The notes under the pieces were generated by a model. The model saw only the letters and a program-made list of their open reading frames with translations, was not told the origin of the DNA and ran no database searches. From positions 200,384 through 264,383 of the forward strand of contig NZ_JODS01000014.1 of NCBI RefSeq assembly GCF_000718025.1: 64,000 nt of DNA, written 5' to 3'. The position numbers were made by a program, and so were the translations under genes. Origin of the DNA: Kitasatospora purpeofusca (GTDB lineage Bacteria > Actinomycetota > Actinomycetes > Streptomycetales > Streptomycetaceae). This document shows, piece after piece, positions 51,383 through 59,846 of this stretch (position 1 is the first letter of the stretch; every line of letters starts with the position of its first letter).

Positions 51383-52837
51383 ATGCGCCCGCCCCGCACC
51401 GCCGTTGCCCTCCTGATCGCCGCCGCCCTCGCCCTGCCCGCCGCCCCGGCCCGGGCCCACTCCCCCTCCCGCGCACCGGCGTTCCCCACCGGGACCGCCA
51501 CCGCCCCGGACGGCCGCACCGACCTCACCGACGCCGCCGGCCGCCGGCTCCAGCTGCGCGGCTTCAACCTGGACAAGTACGCCGAGGCCACCGAGCAGGA
51601 CCTCGGGTCGATCGCCGCCCAGGGCTTCACCCTGGTCCGCCTGCCGGTCTCCTGGACCAGGCTGGAGCCGACCCGGGGCCGCCTCGACCCGGCCGAACTG
51701 CGGCGGCTGCACCGGCTCCTGGACGCCGCCGACCGCTCCGGCCTGCTCGTCCTGGTCGACCTCCACCAGGACGTCTACGGCCCGTACTTCGGCGGCGGGG
51801 ACCGCGGCATCCCGCCCTGGGCCACCCGCGACGACGGCCTGCCGTTCGAGCCCGACCCCGACGACTGGTTCGCCGGCTACTTCCAGCCCGGCGTCCAGGC
51901 CGCCTTCCGGCACCTCTACGACGACCCCGACCTGCGCACCTGGCAGGCCGACTTCTACACCCGGCTGGCCCGCGAACTGCGCGGCCACCGCTCACTGCTG
52001 GGCTACGACCTGTTCAACGAGCCGTTCGGCCCGGTGGACGGCGACCCGGCCGACCCGGAGGTGCTCGCCCGCGCCGCCGCCGAACTGGAACAGGGCCGGC
52101 TGGCCGCCATGTACCGGCGGCTGATCACCGCCGTGCGCCGGGCCGACACCCGCGCCTGGCTGTTCGTCGAACCGACCGTCCTGGTCGGCCAGGGCGTGCC
52201 CACCCGGCTGCCCGGCTTCGCCGACCCCCGCCCGGGCGCGCCCCGGCTCGGCTACGCGCCGCACTTCTACGACACCGCCGTCGAGTCCGGTGCCGACTGG
52301 GACCCGGCCGGCGGCTTCGTCGAGCGCTACACCGCCGCTATCACCGCGTACCCGAACGCCCGCCGCCTGCCGGTCCTGGTCGGCGAGTGGGGCCCGCCGA
52401 ACTCCCGCACCCCCGGCAACACCCAGCTGGTCCGCCGCCAGGTCGAGGCGATGGACGGCTTCGCGGGCGGCTGGACGCTCTGGTACTGGTGCCGGGGCAA
52501 CGGCGGCTACTGCGCGCTCGACCCGGCCGGCCGGCCCGCCCCGGGCGAGGAGCCGGCCTTCGACCCGTACCCGGTCGCGACCGCCGGCACGAGCGCCCGC
52601 ACCGCCTCGGACGGCGCCCGGCACACCGTTCGCTGGAACGCCGACGGCACCGGCCGGAGCACCGAACTCGCCCTGCCCGCCGCCGCGTTCCCCACCGGCG
52701 TACGCGTCACGGCGCAGCCGTCCGGGGCCCTGGTCGAGGTCGAGCAGCCGAGCGGCGAGCGGGCCGGCCGCGCCCGGATCCGACTCCCGCACGCCCGCCC
52801 GGGCACTCCGGTCACCGTCGTGCTCGAAGCCCGCTGA
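51383..52837 (+). CDS. secreted GH5 glycosidase (endoglycosylceramidase-like)
   Basis: The 484-residue protein has a signal peptide (MRPPRTAVALLIAAALALPA, cleavage near ARA). A TIM-barrel GH5 domain follows: LQLRGFNLDKYAEATEQDLG, LVRLPVSWTRLEPTRG, LVLVDLHQDVYG. The acid/base Glu213 is in GYDLFNEPFG and the nucleophile Glu335 in VLVGEWGPP. NLDKY, HQDVYGPYF and WLFVEP motifs match endoglycoceramidases, which cleave oligosaccharides from glycosphingolipids. A C-terminal beta domain (about 420-484) may bind carbohydrate. GGAGGT precedes the ATG. Steryl-glucoside hydrolysis is an alternative. Confidence 0.85.
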   Translation: MRPPRTAVALLIAAALALPAAPARAHSPSRAPAFPTGTATAPDGRTDLTDAAGRRLQLRGFNLDKYAEATEQDLGSIAAQGFTLVRLPVSWTRLEPTRGRLDPAELRRLHRLLDAADRSGLLVLVDLHQDVYGPYFGGGDRGIPPWATRDDGLPFEPDPDDWFAGYFQPGVQAAFRHLYDDPDLRTWQADFYTRLARELRGHRSLLGYDLFNEPFGPVDGDPADPEVLARAAAELEQGRLAAMYRRLITAVRRADTRAWLFVEPTVLVGQGVPTRLPGFADPRPGAPRLGYAPHFYDTAVESGADWDPAGGFVERYTAAITAYPNARRLPVLVGEWGPPNSRTPGNTQLVRRQVEAMDGFAGGWTLWYWCRGNGGYCALDPAGRPAPGEEPAFDPYPVATAGTSARTASDGARHTVRWNADGTGRSTELALPAAAFPTGVRVTAQPSGALVEVEQPSGERAGRARIRLPHARPGTPVTVVLEAR

Positions 52838-52867
52838 GCCCCGGCCGCCGCTCCACCCGGATCCACG

Positions 52868-52902
52868 CCGGTCCGGCGGCGCGCAGCGCGCCACCGGACC
52901 GG
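52868..52902. terminator. bidirectional terminator
   Basis: Outer arms CCGGTCCGG/CCGGACCGG and inner arms GGCGCG/CGCGCC, separated by one mismatch, with loop CAG, between the convergent GH5 and M3 genes. Confidence 0.75.
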
Positions 52903-52910
52903 CGCCCCTG

Positions 52911-54935
52911 CTACAGCAGCCCGCGCCGGGCCAGCAGCGGGGCGGTCTCCGGGTCGCGCCCGACCACCGCGCGGAAGGAGTCCAGCGCGTCCCGGCTGTC
53001 GCCGCGCGCCAGCAGCTCGCGCCGGAACACCTCGCCGCTCTCGCGCACGCTCCGCCCGCCGTCCTTGAACCACTCCACCGTGTCGGCGTCCAGGACCTCC
53101 GACCAGATGTACGCGTAGTAGCCCGCGCTGTACCCGCCGGCGAAGATGTGCCCGAAGTACGTGGTCCGGTAGCGCGGCGGGACCGCCGCCACCGCCAGCC
53201 CGGCCTTCGCCAGCGCCGCCGCCTCGAACTCCTCGGCGTCCGCCACCTCCTGGCCCTCCGGCAGGGTGTGCCAGGCCCAGTCCAGCAGCGCCGCCGCCAG
53301 GTACTCGACGGTCCGGAAGCCCTGCCCGAAGGACTCCGCCGCCTCGATCCGCCCGACCAGCTCGGCCGGCAGCGGCTCGCCCGTGGCGTGGTGGCGCGCG
53401 TAGTTGGCCAGGACCTCCGGCCACACCATCCACATCTCGTTCACCTGCGACGGGAACTCCACGAAGTCCCGCGGCACCGCGGTGCCCGCGAAGTACGGGA
53501 AGCGCACGTCCGAGAACAGCCCGTGCAACGCGTGGCCGAACTCGTGGAACAGCGTGCGCACCTCGTCCCAGGACAGCAGCACCGGCTCACCGGGCGCCGG
53601 CTTGGCGATGTTCAGGTTGTTGTAGACCACCGGCCGCCGGCCCAGCAGCTCCGACTGGGTGACCAGTTCGTCCATCCAGGCACCGCCGCGCTTGGACGCC
53701 CGGGCGTGGAAGTCGCCGAGGAACAGGCCGAGCGCGGTGCCGTCCGCGTCGAACACCTCGAAGACCCGCACATCGGGGTGGTAGCCGACCAGGTCGGGGC
53801 GCTCGGTGAAGCTCACCCCGTAGGCGAGGTTCGCGGCGAAGAAGACGCCGTCCCGCAGCACCCGCTCCAGCTCGAAGTACGGGCGCAGCGCCGCCGCGTC
53901 CACCTGGTACGAGGACTGCCGGACCTGCTCCGAGTAGTACGCCCAGTCGTGCGCGGCGATCTCCTCGACGCCGTCGGCGGCGGCGACCTTGGCCAGCTCG
54001 GCGGCCTCCCGGCGGGCGTTGGCCACGGCCGGCGGCACCAGCCGGGCGAGCAGCGCGTCCACCGCCTCCACGGTGCCGGCCGTCTCGTCGGCCACCACGT
54101 ACGCGGCGTGGGTGTCGTAACCGAGCAGACGGGCCCGCTCGGCGCGCAGGGCGGACATCCGGATCGCCAGCGGGCCGTTGGTCCCGGCGGCCCGGCCGAG
54201 CGAGGCGGTGAGCAGGCGCTCGCGCACCGAGCGGTCGGTGAGCGAGGCGAGCTCGGTCTGGTTGGAGAAGTTCTTCAGGCTGAGCACGTAGGTGCCCTCG
54301 CGCCCGAGCGCGCGGCCGTTCTCGGCGGCCGCCGCGATCGCGTCCGGGGAGAGGCCGGCCAACTGCTCGGCGGAGTCCAGCACCAGCGCCCGGGCCTGCG
54401 AGTCGGCCGACACGTTCTGGCGGAACTCCGAGGCGGCGGTCGCCAGTTCGGCGTTGATTTCGCGCAGCCGGGCCTGCTGCTCGGCACCCAGCCGGGCCCC
54501 CGCCCGGACGAACGCGGTGTACCGGCGCTCCAGCAGCCGCAGCGACTCCGGGTCCAGGTCGAGCTCGGCGCGGCGGGAATGCAGTTCCTCGACCCGGGCG
54601 AACAGCGCGGCGTCCAGGTGGATCGCGTCCCGGTGCGCGGCCAGCCGGGGGCTGATCTCCGCGTCGATCCGGTCCACCTCGGGGGTGGTGTCGGCGGAGG
54701 AGTGGTTGTCGAAGACCCCGCGGACCCGGCGCAGCAGTGCCCCCGAGCGCTCCAGCGCGACCAGGGTGTTCTCGACGGTCGCCGGCGCCGGATCGGCGGT
54801 GATCGCGGCGATCTCTGCCAGCTGCTCGGCCATCCCGCGCTCGAAGGCGGGCAGGTAGTGCGCCGGCCGGATCTCGGCGAACGGCGGCAGTTCGTAGGCC
54901 AGGGTGCTGGCCGCGAAGAACGGGTTCTCGGTCAT
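52911..54935 (-). CDS. dcp: M3-family metallopeptidase (dipeptidyl carboxypeptidase/oligopeptidase)
   Basis: The 674-residue cytoplasmic protein begins NPFFAASTLAYELPPFAEIR, has a long helical N-terminal half, and carries the zinc motif in SWDEVRTLFHEFGHALHGLF (HEFGH at about 464-468; third ligand Glu in PSQVNEMWMVWPEV). The C-terminal YFGHIFAGGYSAGYYAYIWS supplies the substrate-binding His/Tyr residues. Such peptidases cleave short peptides in protein turnover. Length fits Dcp/OpdA. Start is the ATG at 54935; the frame opens 24 bases earlier at another ATG. Confidence 0.92.
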   Translation of the reverse strand: MTENPFFAASTLAYELPPFAEIRPAHYLPAFERGMAEQLAEIAAITADPAPATVENTLVALERSGALLRRVRGVFDNHSSADTTPEVDRIDAEISPRLAAHRDAIHLDAALFARVEELHSRRAELDLDPESLRLLERRYTAFVRAGARLGAEQQARLREINAELATAASEFRQNVSADSQARALVLDSAEQLAGLSPDAIAAAAENGRALGREGTYVLSLKNFSNQTELASLTDRSVRERLLTASLGRAAGTNGPLAIRMSALRAERARLLGYDTHAAYVVADETAGTVEAVDALLARLVPPAVANARREAAELAKVAAADGVEEIAAHDWAYYSEQVRQSSYQVDAAALRPYFELERVLRDGVFFAANLAYGVSFTERPDLVGYHPDVRVFEVFDADGTALGLFLGDFHARASKRGGAWMDELVTQSELLGRRPVVYNNLNIAKPAPGEPVLLSWDEVRTLFHEFGHALHGLFSDVRFPYFAGTAVPRDFVEFPSQVNEMWMVWPEVLANYARHHATGEPLPAELVGRIEAAESFGQGFRTVEYLAAALLDWAWHTLPEGQEVADAEEFEAAALAKAGLAVAAVPPRYRTTYFGHIFAGGYSAGYYAYIWSEVLDADTVEWFKDGGRSVRESGEVFRRELLARGDSRDALDSFRAVVGRDPETAPLLARRGLL

Positions 54936-55125
54936 TCCGCCGACCTTACGCCGTGTCATCGGCGCTGCCTACGCCTCCTCCCGGCCACCGGCGCGCGGGG
55001 GCGCGGGCGCGCCCCGGCCCGGCCGCGGAACGGCGCGGCCCCGGTTGTCGTACCCTCCCGCTACCGTCGGCACGACCGGCCGTACGCCCCCGGACGGTCC
55101 CCGTCCGCTCGAGAGGAGGAGCCCC

Positions 55126-56841
55126 GTGGCACCCAGGATCGCCCTCGCCCCCGACCCGCACGGCCGCGGCGGCCGGCTCCAGCCGCTCGACGACGCCGGG
55201 GCCCCGCTCGGCCCGCCCGTCCCCGTGCCCGACCTCGCCGCCGCCGTCGCCGGGCGGGAGGCCGCCGAGCACCCGCGCTGGGTGTGGGCCGCCGCCGACT
55301 CCGGTTACGACCCGCTGCTCCCCCGACTGCCCGGCCGGCTCGCCCGCTGCCACGACCTGCGGCTGGTCGAGGCGCTGCTGCTCGCCCACGAGGGCCGGTT
55401 CGGCGCCCCCCGGTCGCTGGGCGCCGCCTGGGCCCGGCTGCGCGGCCTGCCGGTGCCCGCCGACCTGCCCGAGCCGGGCTCCGCGGAGGCCGACGACGGC
55501 CAGGACACGCTGTTCGCCCCCGACCGGCTCCAGCTGCCGCCCGGCACCGACCCGCTGGCGGCCGTGGTCGCCGTCCACGCCGAGCAGCAGCGCCGACTGG
55601 CGGCGATCGAGGACCAGGAGGCCCGGGGCCGGTACCGGCTGCTGCTGGCCGCCGAGTCGGCGGGCGCGCTGGCCGCCGCCGAGATGGGCCACGACGGCCT
55701 GCCCTGGCGGACGGACGTGCACGACCGGCTGCTCACCGAGCTGCTCGGCCCCCGCCCGACCGTCGCCGGCGCGCAGCCGCGCCTGCTCGCCGAGCTCGCG
55801 GCCGAGCTGCGGGAGGCGCTCGGCGGCCGGGTGTTCAACCCCGACTCGCACGCCCAGGTGCTGCGCGCCTTCGCCGAGGCCGGCATCCAGCTCGGCTCCA
55901 CCCGCTCCTGGGAGCTGAAGCGGATCGACCACCCGGCGGCCCGGCTGCTGATCCGCTACAAGGAGCTGTCCCGGCTCCATGTGGCGCACGGCTGGGCCTG
56001 GCAGGACGCCTGGGTGCGCGACGGCCGGTTCCGCCCCGAGTACGTGGTCGGCGGCGTGGTCTCCGGCCGCTGGGCCAGCCGCGGCGGCGGCGCGCTGCAG
56101 ATCCCGCGCATCCTGCGCCGGGCCGTGGTCGCCGACCCGGGCCGGCTGCTGGTCGTCGCCGACGCCGCCCAGCTGGAGCCGCGGGTCCTCGCCGCGCTCT
56201 CACAGGACGCCGGGCTGGCCCGCACCGCGGCCGGCGGCGACCTGTACGAGGCGCTCGCCGCCTCCGCCTTCCAGGGCGACCGCGACAAGGCCAAGCTCGG
56301 CCTGCTCGGCGCCATGTACGGCCAGACCAGCGGCGACATCGGCCCGCTGCTGGCCACCCTGCGCAGCCGCTACCCGGCGGCGATGGGCTACGTCGAGGCG
56401 GCCGCCCGCACCGGCGAGGACGGCGGCGTGGTGGCCTCCCGGCTGGGCCGTCCGTGCCCGCCCGCCTCGGCCGACTTCCTCGACCTGACCGAGGCGGGCG
56501 AGGCCGGCGGCGAGGAGGGCGGGCGCCGGGCCCGCTCCCGGGGCCGGTTCACCCGCAACTTCGTCATCCAGGCCAGTGCCGCCGACTGGGCGCTGGCGCT
56601 GCTGGCCGCGCTGCGCCGCCGGCTCGCCGAGCTGCCGGTGTCCTCGGCGGCGGACCGCCCGCACCTGGTGTTCTTCCAGCACGACGAGGTGATGGTGCAC
56701 ACCCCGGCCAATCTGGCGGACGAGGTGGCGGCGGCGGTCGACGCGTCGGCGGACGAGGCCCGTCGGCTGGTCTTCGGCGAGACCCCGGTCCGCTTCCCGC
56801 TGAGCACCGCCGTGGTGGAGTGCTACGCCGACGCCAAGTAG
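55126..56841 (+). CDS. family-A DNA polymerase with degenerate exonuclease domain
   Basis: The 571-residue protein has a C-terminal Pol I-type polymerase domain: motif A LLVVADAAQLEPRVLAALSQ, motif B DKAKLGLLGAMYGQTSGD, motif C FFQHDEVMVHTP with the metal-binding Asp. The N-terminal ~210 residues occupy the exonuclease position (HPRWVWAAADSGYDPLLPRL, RCHDLRLVEALLLAH), but I find no DxE pair, so proofreading is doubtful. The 5'-3' exonuclease of PolA is absent. Homologues are widespread in actinobacteria beside the main PolA and are annotated bifunctional exonuclease/polymerases. AGGAGGAG precedes the GTG. A role in repair is inference. Confidence 0.87.
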   Translation: MAPRIALAPDPHGRGGRLQPLDDAGAPLGPPVPVPDLAAAVAGREAAEHPRWVWAAADSGYDPLLPRLPGRLARCHDLRLVEALLLAHEGRFGAPRSLGAAWARLRGLPVPADLPEPGSAEADDGQDTLFAPDRLQLPPGTDPLAAVVAVHAEQQRRLAAIEDQEARGRYRLLLAAESAGALAAAEMGHDGLPWRTDVHDRLLTELLGPRPTVAGAQPRLLAELAAELREALGGRVFNPDSHAQVLRAFAEAGIQLGSTRSWELKRIDHPAARLLIRYKELSRLHVAHGWAWQDAWVRDGRFRPEYVVGGVVSGRWASRGGGALQIPRILRRAVVADPGRLLVVADAAQLEPRVLAALSQDAGLARTAAGGDLYEALAASAFQGDRDKAKLGLLGAMYGQTSGDIGPLLATLRSRYPAAMGYVEAAARTGEDGGVVASRLGRPCPPASADFLDLTEAGEAGGEEGGRRARSRGRFTRNFVIQASAADWALALLAALRRRLAELPVSSAADRPHLVFFQHDEVMVHTPANLADEVAAAVDASADEARRLVFGETPVRFPLSTAVVECYADAK

Positions 56842-56872
56842 CGGAAGCCGCCGCTGCCGTCGACGCTGCAGC

Positions 56873-57265
56873 TCACAGCTTGCGGAAGCCGCGCGCCTCC
56901 TCGGCGGCGGCCACCACCTCGGCCAGCGCGGCCCCGGTCGAGGCGGTCACCGCGGCGGCGACCGCGCCCTCCACGAACGGCGCGTCGACCAGCACGACCC
57001 CCGGGCGGGGCTGGTCCTCCAGCACGGTCAGCGCGGTCAGCACCGAGCTGCCGAGGTCCGGCAGCACCACGGCGCCCGCCCCGGAGTCCGCGGCCGCCAC
57101 GGCCCGGGCGATCAGCTCGTAGCTGCTGCCGAGCCCGCCGTCCTCGGTCCCGGCGGCCACCACCACCCGCACCTCCGCCGAGGCGAGCTCCCCCAGCAGT
57201 TCCCTCAACCCCGCGGCCAGCGTGGCGCTGTGCGAGACCAGGACGATGCCCACGTGTCCACTCAT
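56873..57265 (-). CDS. dhaM: PTS-type EIIA of dihydroxyacetone kinase (DhaM)
   Basis: The 130-residue protein is an EIIA-Man domain: VGIVLVSHSATLAAGLRELL has the phosphorylated His12, followed by GGLGSSYELIARAVAAADSG and GAVVLPDLGSSVLTALTVLE. DhaM takes phosphate from HPr and rephosphorylates ADP bound in DhaL. It contains only the EIIA domain, not the HPr/EI fusions of some DhaM. The gene is divergent from dhaK (142 bases), whereas many bacteria have dhaKLM in one transcript. Confidence 0.88.
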   Translation of the reverse strand: MSGHVGIVLVSHSATLAAGLRELLGELASAEVRVVVAAGTEDGGLGSSYELIARAVAAADSGAGAVVLPDLGSSVLTALTVLEDQPRPGVVLVDAPFVEGAVAAAVTASTGAALAEVVAAAEEARGFRKL

Positions 57266-57407
57266 GCCCCGACCCTAGAGCCCGTCAGGCGTCCGACAGT
57301 TACTCCGTTCGAGTGAGGCTGCGGGTGGCGGGCCGGTTCCGGGACGCCGGAGGCCCGTCCGGCGTAGCGTCGGGTCAGCACCGTCGGCCGAGGGGAGCGC
57401 GTACAAG

Positions 57408-58403
57408 GTGAAGAAGCTCATCAACACCGCGGAGAGCGTCCTGGAGGACGCGCTGGCCGGAGTGGCCGCCGCCCATCCGGAGCTGGCGGTGGACCTCGCC
57501 GCCCGGGTGATCACCCGGGCGGTGCGGCCACCGGCCCCCAAGGTGGCCCTGGTGTCCGGCGGCGGGTCCGGGCACGAGCCGCTGCACGGCGGCTTCGTCG
57601 GCCCCGGCATGCTGGACGCGGCCTGCCCGGGCGAGGTCTTCACCTCGCCCGTCCCGGACCAGGTGCTGGCCGCCGCCGAGGCCGTGGACTCCGGCGCCGG
57701 CGTGGTGTTCGTGGTCAAGAACTACACCGGTGACGTGATGAACTTCGAGCTCGCCGCGGAGCTGGCCGCCGAGCGGGGCATCGAGGTCCGCACCGTGCTG
57801 GTCAACGACGACGTCGCGGTGGAGGACTCCACCTGGACGGCCGGCCGGCGCGGCACCGGCGCGACGGTGGCGGTGGAGAAGATCGCGGGCGCGCTGGCCG
57901 AGCGCGGCGCGCCGCTGGACGCGGTGGCGGCCCTCGGCGAGCGGGTGAACGCGGCCTCCCGCTCGTTCGCGATCGCGCTGACCGGGGCGACCGTCCCGGC
58001 GGCGGGCCGGCCCGGCTTCGAGCTGGCCGAGGACGAGATCGAGGTCGGCGTCGGCATCCACGGCGAGCCGGGCCGCCGCCGGGAGAAGCTCCGCCCGGCC
58101 CGCGAACTGGTCGCCGAGGTGGTGTCGACGATCCTCACCGACCACCACCTGACCGCCGGGGACGAGGTGATCGCCCTGGTCAACGGGCTGGGCGGGACGC
58201 CGCTGCTGGAGCTGTACATCGTGTTCGGCGAGGTCGCCGCCCGGCTGGCCGAGCACGGCATCACGGTGGCCCGCAGCCTGGTCGGCAACTATGTGACCAG
58301 CCTGGACATGGCGGGCTTCTCGCTCACCCTCACCAAGGCCGACGCGCAGTTGCTGGAGCTGTGGGACGCCCCGGCGGACACCCCGGCCCTCAAGCGCGCC
58401 TGA
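57408..58403 (+). CDS. dhaK: dihydroxyacetone kinase subunit DhaK
   Basis: The 331-residue subunit binds dihydroxyacetone covalently through a His: GVGIHGEPGRRREKL gives His218. The phosphate-binding loop VALVSGGGSGHEPLHGGFVG and VVFVVKNYTGDVMNFELAAE are characteristic. FINTAESVLEDALAG-type opening KKLINTAESVLEDALAGVAA is canonical. It acts with DhaL and DhaM in PTS-dependent phosphorylation of dihydroxyacetone, linking glycerol use to glycolysis. The GTG at 57408 follows GGGGAG at ten bases. dhaL follows after 50 bases. Confidence 0.93.
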   Translation: MKKLINTAESVLEDALAGVAAAHPELAVDLAARVITRAVRPPAPKVALVSGGGSGHEPLHGGFVGPGMLDAACPGEVFTSPVPDQVLAAAEAVDSGAGVVFVVKNYTGDVMNFELAAELAAERGIEVRTVLVNDDVAVEDSTWTAGRRGTGATVAVEKIAGALAERGAPLDAVAALGERVNAASRSFAIALTGATVPAAGRPGFELAEDEIEVGVGIHGEPGRRREKLRPARELVAEVVSTILTDHHLTAGDEVIALVNGLGGTPLLELYIVFGEVAARLAEHGITVARSLVGNYVTSLDMAGFSLTLTKADAQLLELWDAPADTPALKRA

Positions 58404-58453
58404 ACCCGCCCCGCACCTGCCACCTGCCCGGTCCACCTGAAGGAGTTGTCCGC

Positions 58454-59101
58454 ATGGACGTCGACACCCGTCTCGCCGAGGACTGGGTCCGCGCGATCGC
58501 CGCGGCGGTCGAGCGCGAGCACGAGCGGCTCACCGAGCTGGACTCGGCGATCGGCGACGGCGACCACGGCAGCAATCTGCGACGCGGCTTCACCGCCGTG
58601 CTCGCCGTCCTGGACGGCCCGGACGCGCCCGCGCCGGACGGCGGCCCCGGCGCGCTGCTGACCAGGACCGGCACCACCCTGATCTCCAAGGTCGGCGGCG
58701 CCTCCGGCCCGCTCTACGGCAAGGCCTTCCGCGCGATCGGCGCCGCGCTGCCGCCGGGACAACCGCCCGCCGACGCCGCCGGGTTCGGCGAGGCGCTGGC
58801 CGCCGGGCTGCGGGCGGTCCGGGACCTCGGCCGGGCCGAGCCGGGGGACAAGACCCTCGTGGACGCCTGGACGCCCGCCCTGGAGGCCTACCGGGCGGCG
58901 GTGGCCGCCGGGGCCGGACTGCCGGAGGCCGCCGCGGCGGCGGCCGGGGGCGCCGAGCGGGGCGCCCGGGACACCGAGCCGCTCCAGGCCCGCAAGGGCC
59001 GCGCCTCCTACCTCGGCCCACGCAGCGTCGGCCACCGCGACCCCGGCGCCGCCTCCACCGCCCTGCTCTTCCGGGCCCTCGCCGACATCACCGCGGGCTG
59101 A
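58454..59101 (+). CDS. dhaL: dihydroxyacetone kinase subunit DhaL
   Basis: The 215-residue subunit is an all-helical nucleotide-binding barrel. LDSAIGDGDHGSNLRRGFTA supplies Asp30, Asp35 and Asp37, which bind the two Mg ions of ADP. Further motifs are LISKVGGASGPLYGKAF, DKTLVDAWTPALEAYRAA and ARKGRASYLGPRSVGHRDPG. ADP stays bound as a coenzyme and is rephosphorylated by DhaM. AAGGAG lies nine bases before the ATG at 58454. It forms an operon with dhaK. Confidence 0.93.
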   Translation: MDVDTRLAEDWVRAIAAAVEREHERLTELDSAIGDGDHGSNLRRGFTAVLAVLDGPDAPAPDGGPGALLTRTGTTLISKVGGASGPLYGKAFRAIGAALPPGQPPADAAGFGEALAAGLRAVRDLGRAEPGDKTLVDAWTPALEAYRAAVAAGAGLPEAAAAAAGGAERGARDTEPLQARKGRASYLGPRSVGHRDPGAASTALLFRALADITAG

Positions 59102-59182
59102 GGCCGCCGTCGGGGCCGGGGACCGGGGCGCCACCGGCTCCGCCCCGCTCGCGCGCGCCCGTACGGACGGGGCGGCCGTCGG

Positions 59183-59680
59183 TCAGACCGACCACTCCTG
59201 CTCGGGGATCCTGCTGTTGGAGCAGGTCCACAGGGTCAGGTGGGCACCGTCGCCCATCGAGCCGCCCTTGTTGGTGATGCACTTGCCGCCCCAGGACGTG
59301 TAGATCTTCATCGGGTCGAGGGCGACGACGAACTTCTGCGGCGAGGTGTAGCTCCAGTCGCAGGTCCACAGGGTGAGGACGGCACCGTTCTCGGCGCTGG
59401 CGTTGCCCCGCGGGGTGAGGCACTTGCCGCTGGCCTCGTGGTAGATCCAGCCGCCGCCGCGGTAGGTCCACTGCTGGAGGTCGCTGCCGGTGCAGCTCCA
59501 GGTGGTCACGACGGTTCCGTTCGCCGTGCTGTTGCCCTGCGGGGTGGCGCACAGCGGCGCACCCAGGTAGTAGCCGTCGCGGAGCTGGTTGTACGTGATG
59601 GCGCTGGCGGTGCCGCTGTTGGCGAACGCCAGGCCGAGGACGGCGCACAGGGTGAGGAGCAGCGAATGAAGTCGCCTCAT
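59183..59680 (-). CDS. small secreted ricin-type beta-trefoil lectin
   Basis: The 165-residue protein has a signal peptide (MRRLHSLLLTLCAVLGLAFA, cleavage near ASA) and a single beta-trefoil: three repeats with QxW-like ends, SDLQQWTYRGGGWIYHEASG, TSPQKFVVALD and RIPEQEW. Cysteines repeat as LCATP, SCTG, KCLTP, WCD-like and KCITN, consistent with disulfides within subdomains. It has no catalytic domain, so it probably binds carbohydrate or another ligand outside the cell. GGGGAT precedes the ATG. It converges on dhaL. Confidence 0.87.
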   Translation of the reverse strand: MRRLHSLLLTLCAVLGLAFANSGTASAITYNQLRDGYYLGAPLCATPQGNSTANGTVVTTWSCTGSDLQQWTYRGGGWIYHEASGKCLTPRGNASAENGAVLTLWTCDWSYTSPQKFVVALDPMKIYTSWGGKCITNKGGSMGDGAHLTLWTCSNSRIPEQEWSV

Positions 59681-59846
59681 GGCGATCCCCCGGTTTCTCG
59701 ATCGTGGCTGGACGGGCGGGGCGGACCCCGCTCCGGCTCGGACGCCGCGACCCCGCGCGGCCCCCGGCGGCATCGAACCTAGGCCCGATCGGCGCGGTCG
59801 TGTGTGCGCAGCGTGCACGCTTGCTCGACAATCCCTGCGGTCCGGT

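Noticed and set aside
52290..57122. 1610-codon plus-strand frame across the GH5, M3 and polymerase genes
   Set aside because: It is out of frame with all three recognised genes, crosses a terminator and both strands' coding regions, and is Pro/Arg/Ala-rich as expected from GC-rich shadow frames.
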